Source of the DNA: Gammaproteobacteria bacterium UBA2675
GTDB taxonomy: Bacteria; Pseudomonadota; Gammaproteobacteria; Pseudomonadales; Pseudohongiellaceae
NCBI GenBank assembly: GCA_002354805.1
Contig: DEMH01000003.1
Location: 1 to 64,000, forward strand
Length of the DNA stretch: 64,000 nucleotides
Direction: 5' to 3'
The notes below the pieces were generated by a model, which did not search any database, had not been told where the DNA came from, and saw nothing but the letters and a program-made list of their open reading frames with translations. The position numbers were made by a program, and so were the translations under genes. Positions 23,529-32,020 of the stretch are shown here, piece after piece. Every line of letters starts with the position of its first letter. Position 1 is the first letter of the stretch.

Positions 23529-23741
23529 ATGGCCTCTATGAAAGTCAAAGTCATAAAATCATACGAATCAGCCTACCCCAACCCTATTTCATTTGAGGTC
23601 GGTGAGGCTGTCCGTCTTGGGGAGATGGATGACGAGTACCCTGGTTGGATCAGGGTAACGACGGCAGATGGAAATATCGGCTGGGCGCCTTTGAAATATC
23701 TCGTCAGTTCAGGATTAGCATGGCATCTCCCCTCACCATAG
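23529..23741 (+). CDS. Single variant-SH3-domain protein, apparently shortened
   Basis: Protein of 70 residues. MKVKVIKSYESAYPNPISFEVGEAVRLGEMDDEYPGW and GNIGWAPLKYLV form one complete SH3-like barrel. Related proteins as I recall them carry two such domains in about 120 residues; here the sequence leaves the family after about residue 58 and ends within the next gene's start (22-base overlap). It may therefore be a shortened gene that is still read. An ATG four codons in is an alternative start. Confidence 0.55.
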   Translation: MASMKVKVIKSYESAYPNPISFEVGEAVRLGEMDDEYPGWIRVTTADGNIGWAPLKYLVSSGLAWHLPSP

Positions 23742-24832
23742 ATCACCTGCGCCGCTACGCCATCTCGCGCAGCCTCTTTAAACCGACCACCCTCTCTCGT
23801 GCGATTACCAAGCTGGGTTTTGTGCAGCTTGACCCGATACGTGCGCCTGCGCGAGCCCAGGATCTGACGCTGCGCCATCGTGTGGTCGACTACCATGCCG
23901 GCGATCTGGAGGCCCGGTATCCGCGGCTGGCTGTTGAGGAAGACTTCTTTGTTAACTACGGTATCTTGCCGCGCAACACTCAGCAGCTGATGCATCCACG
24001 CACGGCGCGCAAGGAATGGTCACGTGCACGCTGGGATCAGGCACACGCGGTGCTGGAATTCGTGAAGAGCGGCGGTGTTGTGCATCCGCGCGAGGTCGAT
24101 GCGGCTTTTCAGCATGGCACCACAAAAAACTGGTTTGGTGGCAACAGCCGCGCCAGTACGCAGCTGCTTGATGGTATGCACTATAGGGGCCTGCTACGTG
24201 TGGCGCGTCGTGAGGCTGGCGTGCGCCTGTATGCGCCGTCTTTGACTCAGGCGCAAGAGCCAGTTGAGCCAGATACGGTGCTGGATGTATTGATTGACGT
24301 CGTAGTGGCGAAATATGCCCCACTGCCTGCGGCTACGCTGGGCCGTCTGATAAGCAGCATATGTTCCTCGGCAGTCCCGCAGTGGCGCGAGCGGCGCAGT
24401 GAGGCACTCGCGCGTGCCAGGGATCGCTTGCCTCAGGCCACAGTGGATGGCAGTAGTTGGTTCTGGCCGATTGGTGACAACCCGGGTGCCCGCCGTTTCG
24501 CCCATGATGAAAGTCTGGGTGACAAATTGCGCCTCCTGGCGCCTTTCGATCCGATAGTCTGGGATCGCGATCGCTTTGAGCGGTTCTGGGGTTGGGCCTA
24601 CCGCTTCGAGGCCTACACACCGGCGCCAAAGCGGGTGCGTGGTTATTACGCATTACCGATGCTGTGGCGGGGACAGGTCATCGGCTGGGCCAATGCAGCC
24701 ATCCGCGATGGGCAAGTGGTGCTGGAGCCCGGCTATGTCACAGGGTATCCTCCAAAAGATGCAGCGTTTATATCAGCGCTAGAAGATGAGCAGACTCGTC
24801 TGGCACGCTTTCTGTCGCTGGACAGGGCTTGA
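23720..24832 (+). CDS. YcaQ-like winged-helix DNA glycosylase family protein
   Basis: Protein of 370 residues of the YcaQ/DUF1006 family, which in E. coli includes a glycosylase that unhooks interstrand DNA crosslinks. The N-terminal LRRYAISRSLFKP and KLGFVQLDPIRAPARAQDLTLRHRV match, as do RLLAPFDPIVWDRDRFERFWGW and RVRGYYALPMLWRGQVIGWA near the C-terminus. AGGA precedes ATG 23720; a longer frame from 23645 is rejected because it lies over the SH3 gene. Confidence 0.85.
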   Translation: MASPLTIDHLRRYAISRSLFKPTTLSRAITKLGFVQLDPIRAPARAQDLTLRHRVVDYHAGDLEARYPRLAVEEDFFVNYGILPRNTQQLMHPRTARKEWSRARWDQAHAVLEFVKSGGVVHPREVDAAFQHGTTKNWFGGNSRASTQLLDGMHYRGLLRVARREAGVRLYAPSLTQAQEPVEPDTVLDVLIDVVVAKYAPLPAATLGRLISSICSSAVPQWRERRSEALARARDRLPQATVDGSSWFWPIGDNPGARRFAHDESLGDKLRLLAPFDPIVWDRDRFERFWGWAYRFEAYTPAPKRVRGYYALPMLWRGQVIGWANAAIRDGQVVLEPGYVTGYPPKDAAFISALEDEQTRLARFLSLDRA

Positions 24833-24848
24833 TTCGGGGGGGCATGGC

Positions 24849-25559
24849 ATGCGTGACGTGAAGCAGAAATACCTTCTGCGCCTGGCAGACGAGCCAAGGT
24901 GGGTGGAAACGCGCGATCTTTTGGCCTCAGATCAGTCACTGGTCCTGGAGAATCCGACCCAGGATGGGTTCATTGTCTGGAGCTCCGAAGACGATATAGG
25001 CTCTGTGGTTGGTCGGGTAGATCCCACACAGCTGTTGCGTGCGGCCGAGGATGTGTCTGAGTTACTGGTGTTTGCGGACAATGTCGCGCAGGCAAGCCAG
25101 GTGCTGAAGGACTTTCGAGCTGAGATCGCCACCATATTCACCTCGCCAATTGAGCTGCCCCTGACTATCCAGCATGATTGCCGTTTGATGGAGCAGGCAG
25201 ATGCAGCCCTGCTGGAACACCTTCCGGAGGGCCTCAAGGAGGAAATCTGTGATGTATTGGGCGATCAGGTTCCGGTGGTGGCTGCTTTCGATGGTTCTTT
25301 GCCCGTTGCATTCGCTTACGTAGCGTCCGAAACTGAAGCCCTGTGGGACATCTCCATTGATACTCTGGCCAGCCATCGACGCCGGGGCTTTGCTGCTTCT
25401 GCGGTCACCTCGCTCATGGGCATTATGGAGAAGCGCGGTAAAACGGCAGTGTGGGGGGCGCTACAAAGCAACCCGGCCTCAGTAAAGCTGGCTCAACACC
25501 TGGGTTTCCGCGAAGTTGATGAACTCTGGGTGTTAAGCCGCGAGGATACCGGCAGCTGA
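24849..25559 (+). CDS. GNAT-family acetyltransferase with N-terminal extension
   Basis: Protein of 236 residues. The last third holds the GNAT core: SIDTLASHRRRGFAASAVTSLMG (RRRGFA acetyl-CoA loop) and WGALQSNPASVKLAQHLGFREV. The first two thirds, about 140 residues, have no recognised motif and may bind the substrate. A G-rich ribosome-binding site lies just upstream of ATG 24849. Substrate unknown. Confidence 0.78.
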   Translation: MRDVKQKYLLRLADEPRWVETRDLLASDQSLVLENPTQDGFIVWSSEDDIGSVVGRVDPTQLLRAAEDVSELLVFADNVAQASQVLKDFRAEIATIFTSPIELPLTIQHDCRLMEQADAALLEHLPEGLKEEICDVLGDQVPVVAAFDGSLPVAFAYVASETEALWDISIDTLASHRRRGFAASAVTSLMGIMEKRGKTAVWGALQSNPASVKLAQHLGFREVDELWVLSREDTGS

Positions 25560-25677
25560 CATCTTTTTCTTGCCGGCGTGCGTAAGAAATTAAGAGACAA
25601 GACCTCAAACCGGCTGGCAGGGCGGTATTCTGAGTCGCCTGTTTGAGCAACCCATGTGCAATACAGGGAGCTTCCTT

Positions 25678-27231
25678 ATGAGCAACCCGGTCATCGCTGA
25701 CAACAAGCCAATCAAAGTCGAACTCAAAGAGGGTTCCGAATATTACTTTTGCATGTGCGGGCGTTCCAAGGATCAGCCGTTCTGTGATGGGTCCCACAAA
25801 GGGACGGATTTCAAACCCAAAGCCTTTAAAGCAGAAGAAAGCGGCGACGCCTATTTGTGCCGATGCAAGCATACCGCCAATGCGCCTTACTGCGATGGCA
25901 CGCATAAACAGTTCACGTCAGAACAGGTCGGCAAAGAGGGGCCCGGCGCGTCGGATTCCGATTCCGAGGCCCCGGCTCCCAAAGCAACCAAAGAAGAACC
26001 CACAGTCGAATTTATTCATCAGCTGGCGCGCGAGGGTCTGTCCAAAATGGGCCACCATGGTCCGATGACCGCGATGGGTGTGCCGCGGCACACTTTGCCC
26101 CATTGGGATGACCTGCAGTTAATGGTCGCGCAGATGGCCGCCAAACCACTGATGGAAGATGTCTCGGTCGCAACTGAACTGGTGATAGGGCCTGAAGCCA
26201 AAAAGCCACTGGTACTAAAAATCCCTCTGTTTGTCTCCGACATGAGTTTCGGCGCGCTGTCAGAAGAAGCCAAGATTGCCCTGGCCAAGGGTGCGGAGCT
26301 CGCCGGAACCGGCATCTGCTCAGGTGAGGGCGGCATGTTGCCCGAGGAACAGGCAGCGAACTCGCGTTATTTCTATGAGCTTGCCAGTGCCCAGTTTGGC
26401 TATAAGGAAGAACTGCTGGAGAAGGTTCAAAGCTTCCATTTTAAAGGCGGCCAGGGCGCCAAGACCGGCACAGGTGGACACTTGCCAGGTATCAAGAATA
26501 AGGGAAAGATCTCTGAGGTACGCGGGATTCCGGAAGGCGAAGCTGCAGTGTCACCGCCCACTTTCAAGGATCTGTCCTCGGTAAAGGATTTTGCGCGCTT
26601 TGCTGGCCGCGTGCGTGAGATTACCGGTGGCATACCGGTTGGCTTCAAGCTGAGCGCCAATCATATCGAACGTGATATTCAATTTGCGCTGGACGCGGGC
26701 GCCGACTACATTATTCTGGATGGTCGTGGTGGTGCCACGGGCGCTGCGCCGGAAATGTTCCGAGACCACATCAGTGTACCAACCATTCCAGCCCTGGCGC
26801 GTGCGCGCCGCTACCTGGACGCCCAAAAGGCCAGCGGTCGCGTGACGTTGATTATCACAGGTGGCTTGCGTGTGCCGATTGATTTTGTAAAGGCGATGGC
26901 CCTTGGGGCTGATGGTGTCGCACTGGCAAACAGTGCGATTCAGGCGATCGGCTGTGTCGGCGCCAGAATGTGCAACACCAATAACTGCCCGGCAGGAATC
27001 GCGACGCAGCGAGAGGACCTGCGCAAACGCCTCGACGTCGACGCGTCGGCAGAGCGGCTCAACAACTTTCTGCGAGCCTCGGTAGAATTGATGCAGGTGA
27101 TGGCGCGCGCCTGTGGGCATGATTCGCTGGGCAAGTTCAATCCGGATGATCTGGCGACCTGGAGCCGGGATATGGCGTTGCTGTCGGGTGTGCGCTACTC
27201 AGGCGCAGAATCGATTTATCCGGGTAAATAG
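25678..27231 (+). CDS. CDGSH iron-sulfur domains fused to an FMN-dependent glutamate synthase domain
   Basis: Protein of 517 residues with two unusual N-terminal modules and a glutamate-synthase-type barrel. Residues 25-40 and 61-76 each show C-x-C-x8-C-D-G-S/T-H, the 2Fe-2S motif of NEET proteins. An acidic, Pro/Ala-rich linker (about 85-115) follows. The rest is the FMN-binding glutamate synthase domain: SDMSFGALSEEAK, FKGGQGAKTGTGGHLPG, ILDGRGGATGAAP, and the 3Fe-4S cysteines at 426, 432 and 437. It lacks the glutaminase and the NADPH-binding subunit, so the electron donor and true reaction are unknown; the CDGSH modules could pass electrons to the flavin. AGGGAG lies 8 bases before the ATG. 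Confidence 0.9.
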   Translation: MSNPVIADNKPIKVELKEGSEYYFCMCGRSKDQPFCDGSHKGTDFKPKAFKAEESGDAYLCRCKHTANAPYCDGTHKQFTSEQVGKEGPGASDSDSEAPAPKATKEEPTVEFIHQLAREGLSKMGHHGPMTAMGVPRHTLPHWDDLQLMVAQMAAKPLMEDVSVATELVIGPEAKKPLVLKIPLFVSDMSFGALSEEAKIALAKGAELAGTGICSGEGGMLPEEQAANSRYFYELASAQFGYKEELLEKVQSFHFKGGQGAKTGTGGHLPGIKNKGKISEVRGIPEGEAAVSPPTFKDLSSVKDFARFAGRVREITGGIPVGFKLSANHIERDIQFALDAGADYIILDGRGGATGAAPEMFRDHISVPTIPALARARRYLDAQKASGRVTLIITGGLRVPIDFVKAMALGADGVALANSAIQAIGCVGARMCNTNNCPAGIATQREDLRKRLDVDASAERLNNFLRASVELMQVMARACGHDSLGKFNPDDLATWSRDMALLSGVRYSGAESIYPGK

Positions 27232-27346
27232 CAGGGATGGTCAAGATTGATGTTGCTGCACTGGAGCGAGCATACGATCAGGCGTAACATTCGCCAATAG
27301 TAACTTGATCAAGCAATAATCAGACTTCTATAACAAGGATAAACCA

Positions 27347-27736
27347 ATGAAGCTGCCGCTGAATCTGTTGAAAGACTTTGTTGTCATGAGCCCAAACAAG
27401 GCTGCTACAGTAGAGCACTTTGATCCGGGGCTTTATGAACGACTCGATACGACCTACGGCAGCTTTGAAGGGCACGACCTGATCTCCTGTCATGAGTTTG
27501 ATGCTGACTGGCCAAGCTGGGAGATGCATCCGCATGGCGACGAAATTGTCGTGCTGCTGGCTGGCGCGACAACCTTTCACCTTCAAGCTGAAGACGGTGA
27601 CAAAATGATTGAGCTGTCGGAGCCCGGGCAGTATGTGATTGTGCCAAAAGGCATCTGGCATACTGCAAAAACACCGGAGTTCTCCCGGGTACTCTTTATT
27701 ACACCTGGGCAGGAAACTCAAAACAGAGCGATGTAA
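27347..27736 (+). CDS. Cupin-domain protein
   Basis: Protein of 129 residues with one cupin barrel. The metal-binding motif is partly kept: WEMHPHGDEIVVLLAGATTF holds the two His and a Glu of motif 1, and PGQYVIVPKGIWHTAKTPEFSRVLF is motif 2 with its His. AAGGA lies before the ATG. Substrate unknown. It follows the glutamate synthase gene by 115 bases, with no sign of a shared operon. Confidence 0.83.
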   Translation: MKLPLNLLKDFVVMSPNKAATVEHFDPGLYERLDTTYGSFEGHDLISCHEFDADWPSWEMHPHGDEIVVLLAGATTFHLQAEDGDKMIELSEPGQYVIVPKGIWHTAKTPEFSRVLFITPGQETQNRAM

Positions 27737-27809
27737 TCATGGAGCTGGCGACAGTGGGGCGCGAATGACGTCGGCATAAGCCTATATAAGTAAATCAACA
27801 GGGACGGGT

Positions 27810-28400
27810 ATGTATATGATGAATAGACTACAAAAGGCTGTACTGGCCATTTGCCTGATAGGTCCAATGAGTGTGGTGCAGGCCGATCAGCTTTCTGACA
27901 CGGGCTTGTATCTAAGCGCTGGTGTCGGGCAGAACTGGATACAATCCGGCCTCCCCGAAGAGAACACCACTATTTTAAGAGTCGCGGCCGGCTGGCAATT
28001 CAATCCTTATCTTGCCTTAGAGCTTGGGTACAATGATCTGGGTGAATACCCTGCGCCGAGCTCGTTATACAGCGATTTTGATGTCACGGGTGCAACAGCT
28101 TCTATCATCGCCCAGTTTCCCTTGTCCGATCGACTTGCTGTCTATGGCAAGGCCGGTAACTTTTGGTGGAGCGCAGATTCTTCTTTCTTCTTTTTCAGCA
28201 GGAGTGGCGGGGGGAATCAATTAACCATGCTTGAGTTTAATGAATCCGATATTGTCTACGGTCTGGGGCTGAGCTACGAGCTCTCGCAGAGCCTGGAGAT
28301 TGACCTGGAATACAATGCATTTGACCTGGAATTTTCTGGTTGGCCTAATCTCAACAACAGGAGTTCAGCGCTGACTGTGTCACTGAAATATGAACTTTAG
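27810..28400 (+). CDS. Small outer-membrane beta-barrel protein (OmpA/OmpW-like)
   Basis: Protein of 196 residues. A signal peptide (AVLAICLIGPMSVVQA) is followed by alternating strands typical of an eight-strand barrel: LYLSAGVGQNWI, LRVAAGWQFNPYLALELGYNDLG, ASIIAQFPLSDRLAVYGKAGNFWW, IVYGLGLSYELSQSLEIDLEYNAF, and a final SALTVSLKYEL. Length and pattern suit the outer-membrane porin-like group; ligand unknown. Three candidate ATGs lie close together; the first has GGGA at 5 bases. Confidence 0.78.
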   Translation: MYMMNRLQKAVLAICLIGPMSVVQADQLSDTGLYLSAGVGQNWIQSGLPEENTTILRVAAGWQFNPYLALELGYNDLGEYPAPSSLYSDFDVTGATASIIAQFPLSDRLAVYGKAGNFWWSADSSFFFFSRSGGGNQLTMLEFNESDIVYGLGLSYELSQSLEIDLEYNAFDLEFSGWPNLNNRSSALTVSLKYEL

Positions 28401-28431
28401 ATGAGGGTCTGCTGACGCAGAAAGGGACTGA

Positions 28432-28872
28432 GTGTTGGATCAGTATCATGTGTTCGCGTTTTTTACGACAGTCGTTACTTCTGTAGCGGCTGTGATGCTT
28501 CACTACGAAGCCTTTATCCTGTTTAGTCGGTTTATTGCCAGGTCCTCACTTTCGCATCGACAACGCATCCTGCTGCTATTGTTTGGCATACTCTGTATTC
28601 ATGTCGCCGCGATCTGGATTTTTGGCATCAGTGCCTGGTGGCTGGTAGAAAAACATGATGTGGGTGTTGTCAGCGGGTATGAGGTGATGTCATTTCTTGA
28701 CTATATCTTTATGTCGGCTGTGACCTACACCACGCTGGGATATGGTGACATGATTCCCATGGGGCCAATACGCTTTCTTTATGGCACTCAGTCTCTGGTG
28801 GGATTTGTGCTGATCACATGGTCGGCATCATACACATTCCTCGAGATGCAGCGAAACTGGAACAAAGATTAA
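28432..28872 (+). CDS. Two-helix potassium-channel-type protein
   Basis: Protein of 146 residues. Four hydrophobic segments are visible; the last two enclose the pore, whose filter TLGYGD (in TYTTLGYGDMIP, near residues 98-109) is that of K+ channels. It has no C-terminal RCK/TrkA-N domain, so gating must differ from regulated Kch-type channels. GTG start preceded by AAAGGGA. It is 11 bases ahead of a decayed MOSC gene. Confidence 0.82.
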   Translation: MLDQYHVFAFFTTVVTSVAAVMLHYEAFILFSRFIARSSLSHRQRILLLLFGILCIHVAAIWIFGISAWWLVEKHDVGVVSGYEVMSFLDYIFMSAVTYTTLGYGDMIPMGPIRFLYGTQSLVGFVLITWSASYTFLEMQRNWNKD

Positions 28873-28883
28873 AAGGAACTGAC

Positions 28884-29086
28884 ATGTTTACAAGTATGGA
28901 AGAGCTGGAGAATGGCTTGAGTGACATCAAAAGCTCACCCAAAGAAACTGGTACCGTGGAGTTGATTGTCCGTAGGCCGGAAACCGGTGAGCGTGAGGTG
29001 CTAGCGCACGCCGAGCTGGATTCAACGCGCGTGTCATAGTCGCAGGCGTCGTAAAGTCGGGAGACACTATTAGAAAAGTAGACTGA
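28884..29086 (+). pseudogene. MOSC-family protein remnant with internal deletion
   Basis: The first frame (ATG 28884, AAGGA before it) matches the start of MOSC proteins: LENGLSDIKSSPKETG, then VELIVRRPETGEREVL, HAELD. It then meets a TAG at 29037-29039. In the next frame, from about 29020, NARVIVAGVVKSGDTIRKVD and a stop follow, which matches the end of the same family (RG-NARV-x-GxVxxGDxIRK). The middle of about 110-130 codons, with the MOSC active site, is missing. One deletion plus frame change explains it. Family assignment is from memory of the motifs. Confidence 0.7.
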
Positions 29087-29180
29087 CTTTGTTTTTCGAA
29101 TTTGGCCAAAAGGTGATCGTATGTCCAGTCTGTCCGGTGGACTTGTGCATGACATGCCAGCAGAATGAGGAAAGCAAGGC

Positions 29181-29675
29181 ATGAATATTCGTCGCTACCG
29201 GCCTGGCGAAGAACACAGGCTTTTTGATGTCTATCACTCAGCCGTGCATCTCGTTGCCTGCCGTGACTATACGCCGGAACAGATAAATGCCTGGGCACCT
29301 GATGATCTGGATCCCGAGCTATGGGTGCAGAAGATTAGAGAGATAAAACCATTTGTTGCCGAACTAAACGGACATCTGGTTGGTTATGCCGATATCCAGT
29401 CCGATGGATATGTGGACCACTTTTTTGTCTCCGGGCACCATCAATCAAAAGGCATTGGTAAACTCTTAATGTCAGCGCTTCTTGGCGAGGCGGCGGCACT
29501 GGGGCTCAAAGAAATGACTGCAGATGTCAGCCGCACGGCACAACCCTTTTTTGCGAAGTACGGTTTTTGTATCGTCGAGCAACGCTCCCCGGAAGTCCGT
29601 GGCGTTGTCGTTCCGAATGCAAGGATGCGGAAAACGCTAAACGACGGAGTTGGTATTTGCATCACAAAGGGATAA
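29181..29675 (+). CDS. GNAT-family acetyltransferase
   Basis: Acetyltransferase of 164 residues. HFFVSGHHQSKGIGKLLMSALLGEA contains the Q-S-K-G-I-G acetyl-CoA loop, and MTADVSRTAQPFFAKYGF is motif B. The N-terminal IRRYRPGEEHRLFDVYHSAVH is the usual first strand and helix. It ends in the first bases of a longer frame of the following gene but the real starts do not overlap. Substrate unknown. Confidence 0.87.
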   Translation: MNIRRYRPGEEHRLFDVYHSAVHLVACRDYTPEQINAWAPDDLDPELWVQKIREIKPFVAELNGHLVGYADIQSDGYVDHFFVSGHHQSKGIGKLLMSALLGEAAALGLKEMTADVSRTAQPFFAKYGFCIVEQRSPEVRGVVVPNARMRKTLNDGVGICITKG

Positions 29676-29715
29676 TGCATTAAAGAGAAGAAAATACAGG
29701 GAAGGTAATTATCAT

Positions 29716-30606
29716 ATGAATATAGCCGTTAGAGTCTTTATAGCGCTCATCACACTATTTCCGATGAAGGCATACGGTCAGGCTGGTGTCTGTCAAAGTT
29801 TCACGATTGACGATAACCTCATGAAATTGCCTGTGTCGATCCAAGGAAAAATCTATCAGGCAGTCATTACGATCAATAATACGGGTGCGTCTATATCCAG
29901 TAATCTAGCGAATGAGCTCAATCTTGTCGTTAGACAAATCGGCAATCGACGTATTCTCTGGAAGTTTGGCAGGATCAATCCGTACACATATGCGAACAAT
30001 CTGGAATTGAATATCTTCGGCAGTACAATTACTGCAAGCGACATTGCGGTTGAAGATGGAGCCGAAAATTGGATACAACTCAGTCTGGGTGTATTTCGAG
30101 GGCTTATTTCCCAGGTAGATTTTCCGGGCAAGAAGATTTGCCTATACTCACGGAGCGATTTTGATTTGCCAGGCGCAGAAAACATTAGGTTCGGCGCCGA
30201 TGCCCAATATGGAAATCCAATGATTGAGGTTACGTTCAATAATGATCTCAGGGCCTGGCTTCAAATACTACCGAGTTACCCCCAAGGAATTAAAGTCGAT
30301 CCTGAGCTTGCCGCAGAGCTTGGCTTGATCGCCCAGGCTGGAGAGATTGCAGCTGCGGAAGGTAATGAGGTTTCCCCAAAGTTGACAGAGATCCAGTTAG
30401 GACCTTACTCCATCCAGAACGTTCGTGTTGAGCATCCTGAGCCAGGCGAGCGGCACAATCTGACGACAAGCGGCAGATTTATTACAGGAAGCCATATCAG
30501 GCGAGGGCAAGGCTATCGCGGTCGGATAGGCATCGATGTGCTCAAGCATTTTGTCCTCACTATGGACCTTGAAAGACAGCAGCTACATATCTACGCGCCG
30601 AATTGA
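29716..30606 (+). CDS. Exported retropepsin-like protein with altered active site
   Basis: Protein of 296 residues with a signal peptide (VFIALITLFPMKAYGQ). The first lobe has YQAVITINNTGASISSNLANEL, where an aspartyl protease of the retropepsin type shows the strand, D-T/S-G-A-S/T loop and following helix. Here Asn replaces the catalytic Asp. A related second lobe follows (about 145-290), with LTEIQLGPYSIQNVRVEH and IGIDVLKHFVLTMDLERQQLHIY, the closing segment of these folds. Peptidase activity is therefore doubtful; it may bind ligand. AAGG lies before ATG 29716. Confidence 0.68.
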   Translation: MNIAVRVFIALITLFPMKAYGQAGVCQSFTIDDNLMKLPVSIQGKIYQAVITINNTGASISSNLANELNLVVRQIGNRRILWKFGRINPYTYANNLELNIFGSTITASDIAVEDGAENWIQLSLGVFRGLISQVDFPGKKICLYSRSDFDLPGAENIRFGADAQYGNPMIEVTFNNDLRAWLQILPSYPQGIKVDPELAAELGLIAQAGEIAAAEGNEVSPKLTEIQLGPYSIQNVRVEHPEPGERHNLTTSGRFITGSHIRRGQGYRGRIGIDVLKHFVLTMDLERQQLHIYAPN

Positions 30607-30675
30607 TTATTGAAAATTAAATGAACCCGCCAGCCATTCGCATCGTCTTAAGAGATGAGTGAATCGGAGTGACGA

Positions 30676-31194
30676 ATGCAACAGGCTGAAGAAGAGCTTT
30701 TGGTGCTGGCAGCACAGGATGGCGATAATCGGGCTTTTCAGCTGCTGTTTCAGCGCTATCAAAACGCCCTGCTGCGTTACGGCTACAAGGTAAGCGGCGA
30801 TCCTCAGATAGCACAGGACGGCACTCAGGAAGCCTGGTTCAGGCTTGCCAGGAACATTCGTCAATTAGATGACCCCAAAGCGTTCAAAAGCTGGATGTAT
30901 CAGCTGGTGCATTGGAGTTGTATTGATCTGCTCAAGAAATCCAGCGGCTCGGAGCTGCAGCTGGATCAGTCAGATGTTGAGCCTGAGGTCAGTGATAACA
31001 ACAGTGATCAACATGAATCGCTCAGTGCCGCGATCAATCGACTGCCTGCGCTGGAGAAGCAGATGGTCCACCTTTTCTACCTGGAAGAAATGTCCGTCAG
31101 ACAGGTGGCTCAGGTGCTCAGGATCTCGGAAGGGACAGTGAAGTCGCGGTTGAATCGAGCCCGGCGATTGCTAAAAGAGCGGTTTGATGTATAA
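30676..31194 (+). CDS. ECF-type sigma factor
   Basis: Sigma factor of 172 residues. Region 2 (ALLRYGYKVSGDPQIAQDGTQEAWFRLARNIRQLDDPKAFKSWMYQLVHWSCIDLLKK) and region 4 (LPALEKQMVHLFYLEEMSVRQVAQVLRISEGTVKSRLNRARRLLKE) are both complete. Region 2.2 reads DGTQEAW where D-x-x-Q-E-x-F is common. It is followed by a DUF6768-like membrane protein, probably its regulator. Confidence 0.9.
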   Translation: MQQAEEELLVLAAQDGDNRAFQLLFQRYQNALLRYGYKVSGDPQIAQDGTQEAWFRLARNIRQLDDPKAFKSWMYQLVHWSCIDLLKKSSGSELQLDQSDVEPEVSDNNSDQHESLSAAINRLPALEKQMVHLFYLEEMSVRQVAQVLRISEGTVKSRLNRARRLLKERFDV

Positions 31195-31218
31195 CGCATT
31201 GATTACGGAGAGCAGCAA

Positions 31219-31590
31219 ATGAATCTGGACAATCGAATTAAAAATGAGCTTGAAAGTGAAGCTGCAGAGATTGACCGGGCCATGGCAGAAAATGAGGGGC
31301 TTATTGAGTTTGCTGCCAGTCCGTTCAAAGGTGGGCTGCGGCGATGGATGGTAGTTGCCTACGTGGCGATAGCCGTGATGACCGTGGCTTTAATCTGGTG
31401 CGGTTATCAGTTTTTTATGGCAGAGAGTGTCGATCAACGGGTCTTCTGGGGCGTGTGGTTTGTGATCACGATCAATGCCCAGGGGATGTTGAAGCTGTGG
31501 AGCTGGATGGAGATGAATCGCAACTCTGTGATACGTGAAATCAAGCGTCTGGAAATCGCAGTTAGCAAGCTTCATACTGGCAGCAGCTGA
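31219..31590 (+). CDS. DUF6768-like membrane protein, sigma partner
   Basis: Protein of 123 residues: an acidic N-terminal part (DNRIKNELESEAAEIDRAMAENEGL), two membrane helices (about 45-68 and 75-95) and a helical tail with EMNRNSVIREIKRLEIAV. The pattern matches DUF6768, usually encoded right after an ECF sigma factor. It lies 24 bases downstream and may hold the sigma factor at the membrane, which is inferred from layout. Confidence 0.65.
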   Translation: MNLDNRIKNELESEAAEIDRAMAENEGLIEFAASPFKGGLRRWMVVAYVAIAVMTVALIWCGYQFFMAESVDQRVFWGVWFVITINAQGMLKLWSWMEMNRNSVIREIKRLEIAVSKLHTGSS

Positions 31591-31616
31591 ACCACGTTAA
31601 TGAGGCGGAGAGAGCT

Positions 31617-31988
31617 ATGAAACTGGGTTGCTTTTCCATCAGTCTGACAGTCAAGGATCTGCAAAAGTCCAAAGCGTTTTATGAAAAACTGGGTTTTGAA
31701 GTTTACGCTGGCGCAGAGTCTCACAATTTTCTGATCATGAAAAATGGTGAGACCAACATTGGATTGTTTCAGGGGATGTTCGACAAAAATATTCTGACAT
31801 TTAATCCTGGATGGAATCAGAATGCCGAAAACCTTGAGTCATTCGAAGACGCGCGTGAGATTTGTCGTCAACTGGAATCCAAAGGTATTGAAATTGTTGA
31901 GCCGTCGATATCGGGTGACAAAGGCCCGGCGAGCTTTACGGTATTCGATCCGGACGGAAATCCCATTCTGATTGATCAACATGTCTAA
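31617..31988 (+). CDS. VOC-family protein
   Basis: Protein of 123 residues with the VOC fold. It shows SISLTVKDLQKSKAFYEKLGFEV, HNFLIMKNGETNIGLFQGMF and, at the C-terminus, FTVFDPDGNPILIDQHV. The ligand is unknown. It follows the DUF6768 gene by 26 bases and could be in the sigma-factor transcript. Confidence 0.87.
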   Translation: MKLGCFSISLTVKDLQKSKAFYEKLGFEVYAGAESHNFLIMKNGETNIGLFQGMFDKNILTFNPGWNQNAENLESFEDAREICRQLESKGIEIVEPSISGDKGPASFTVFDPDGNPILIDQHV

Positions 31989-32020
31989 GCCGGATAGTCA
32001 CTTATCCAGGTTGAGTCTTG

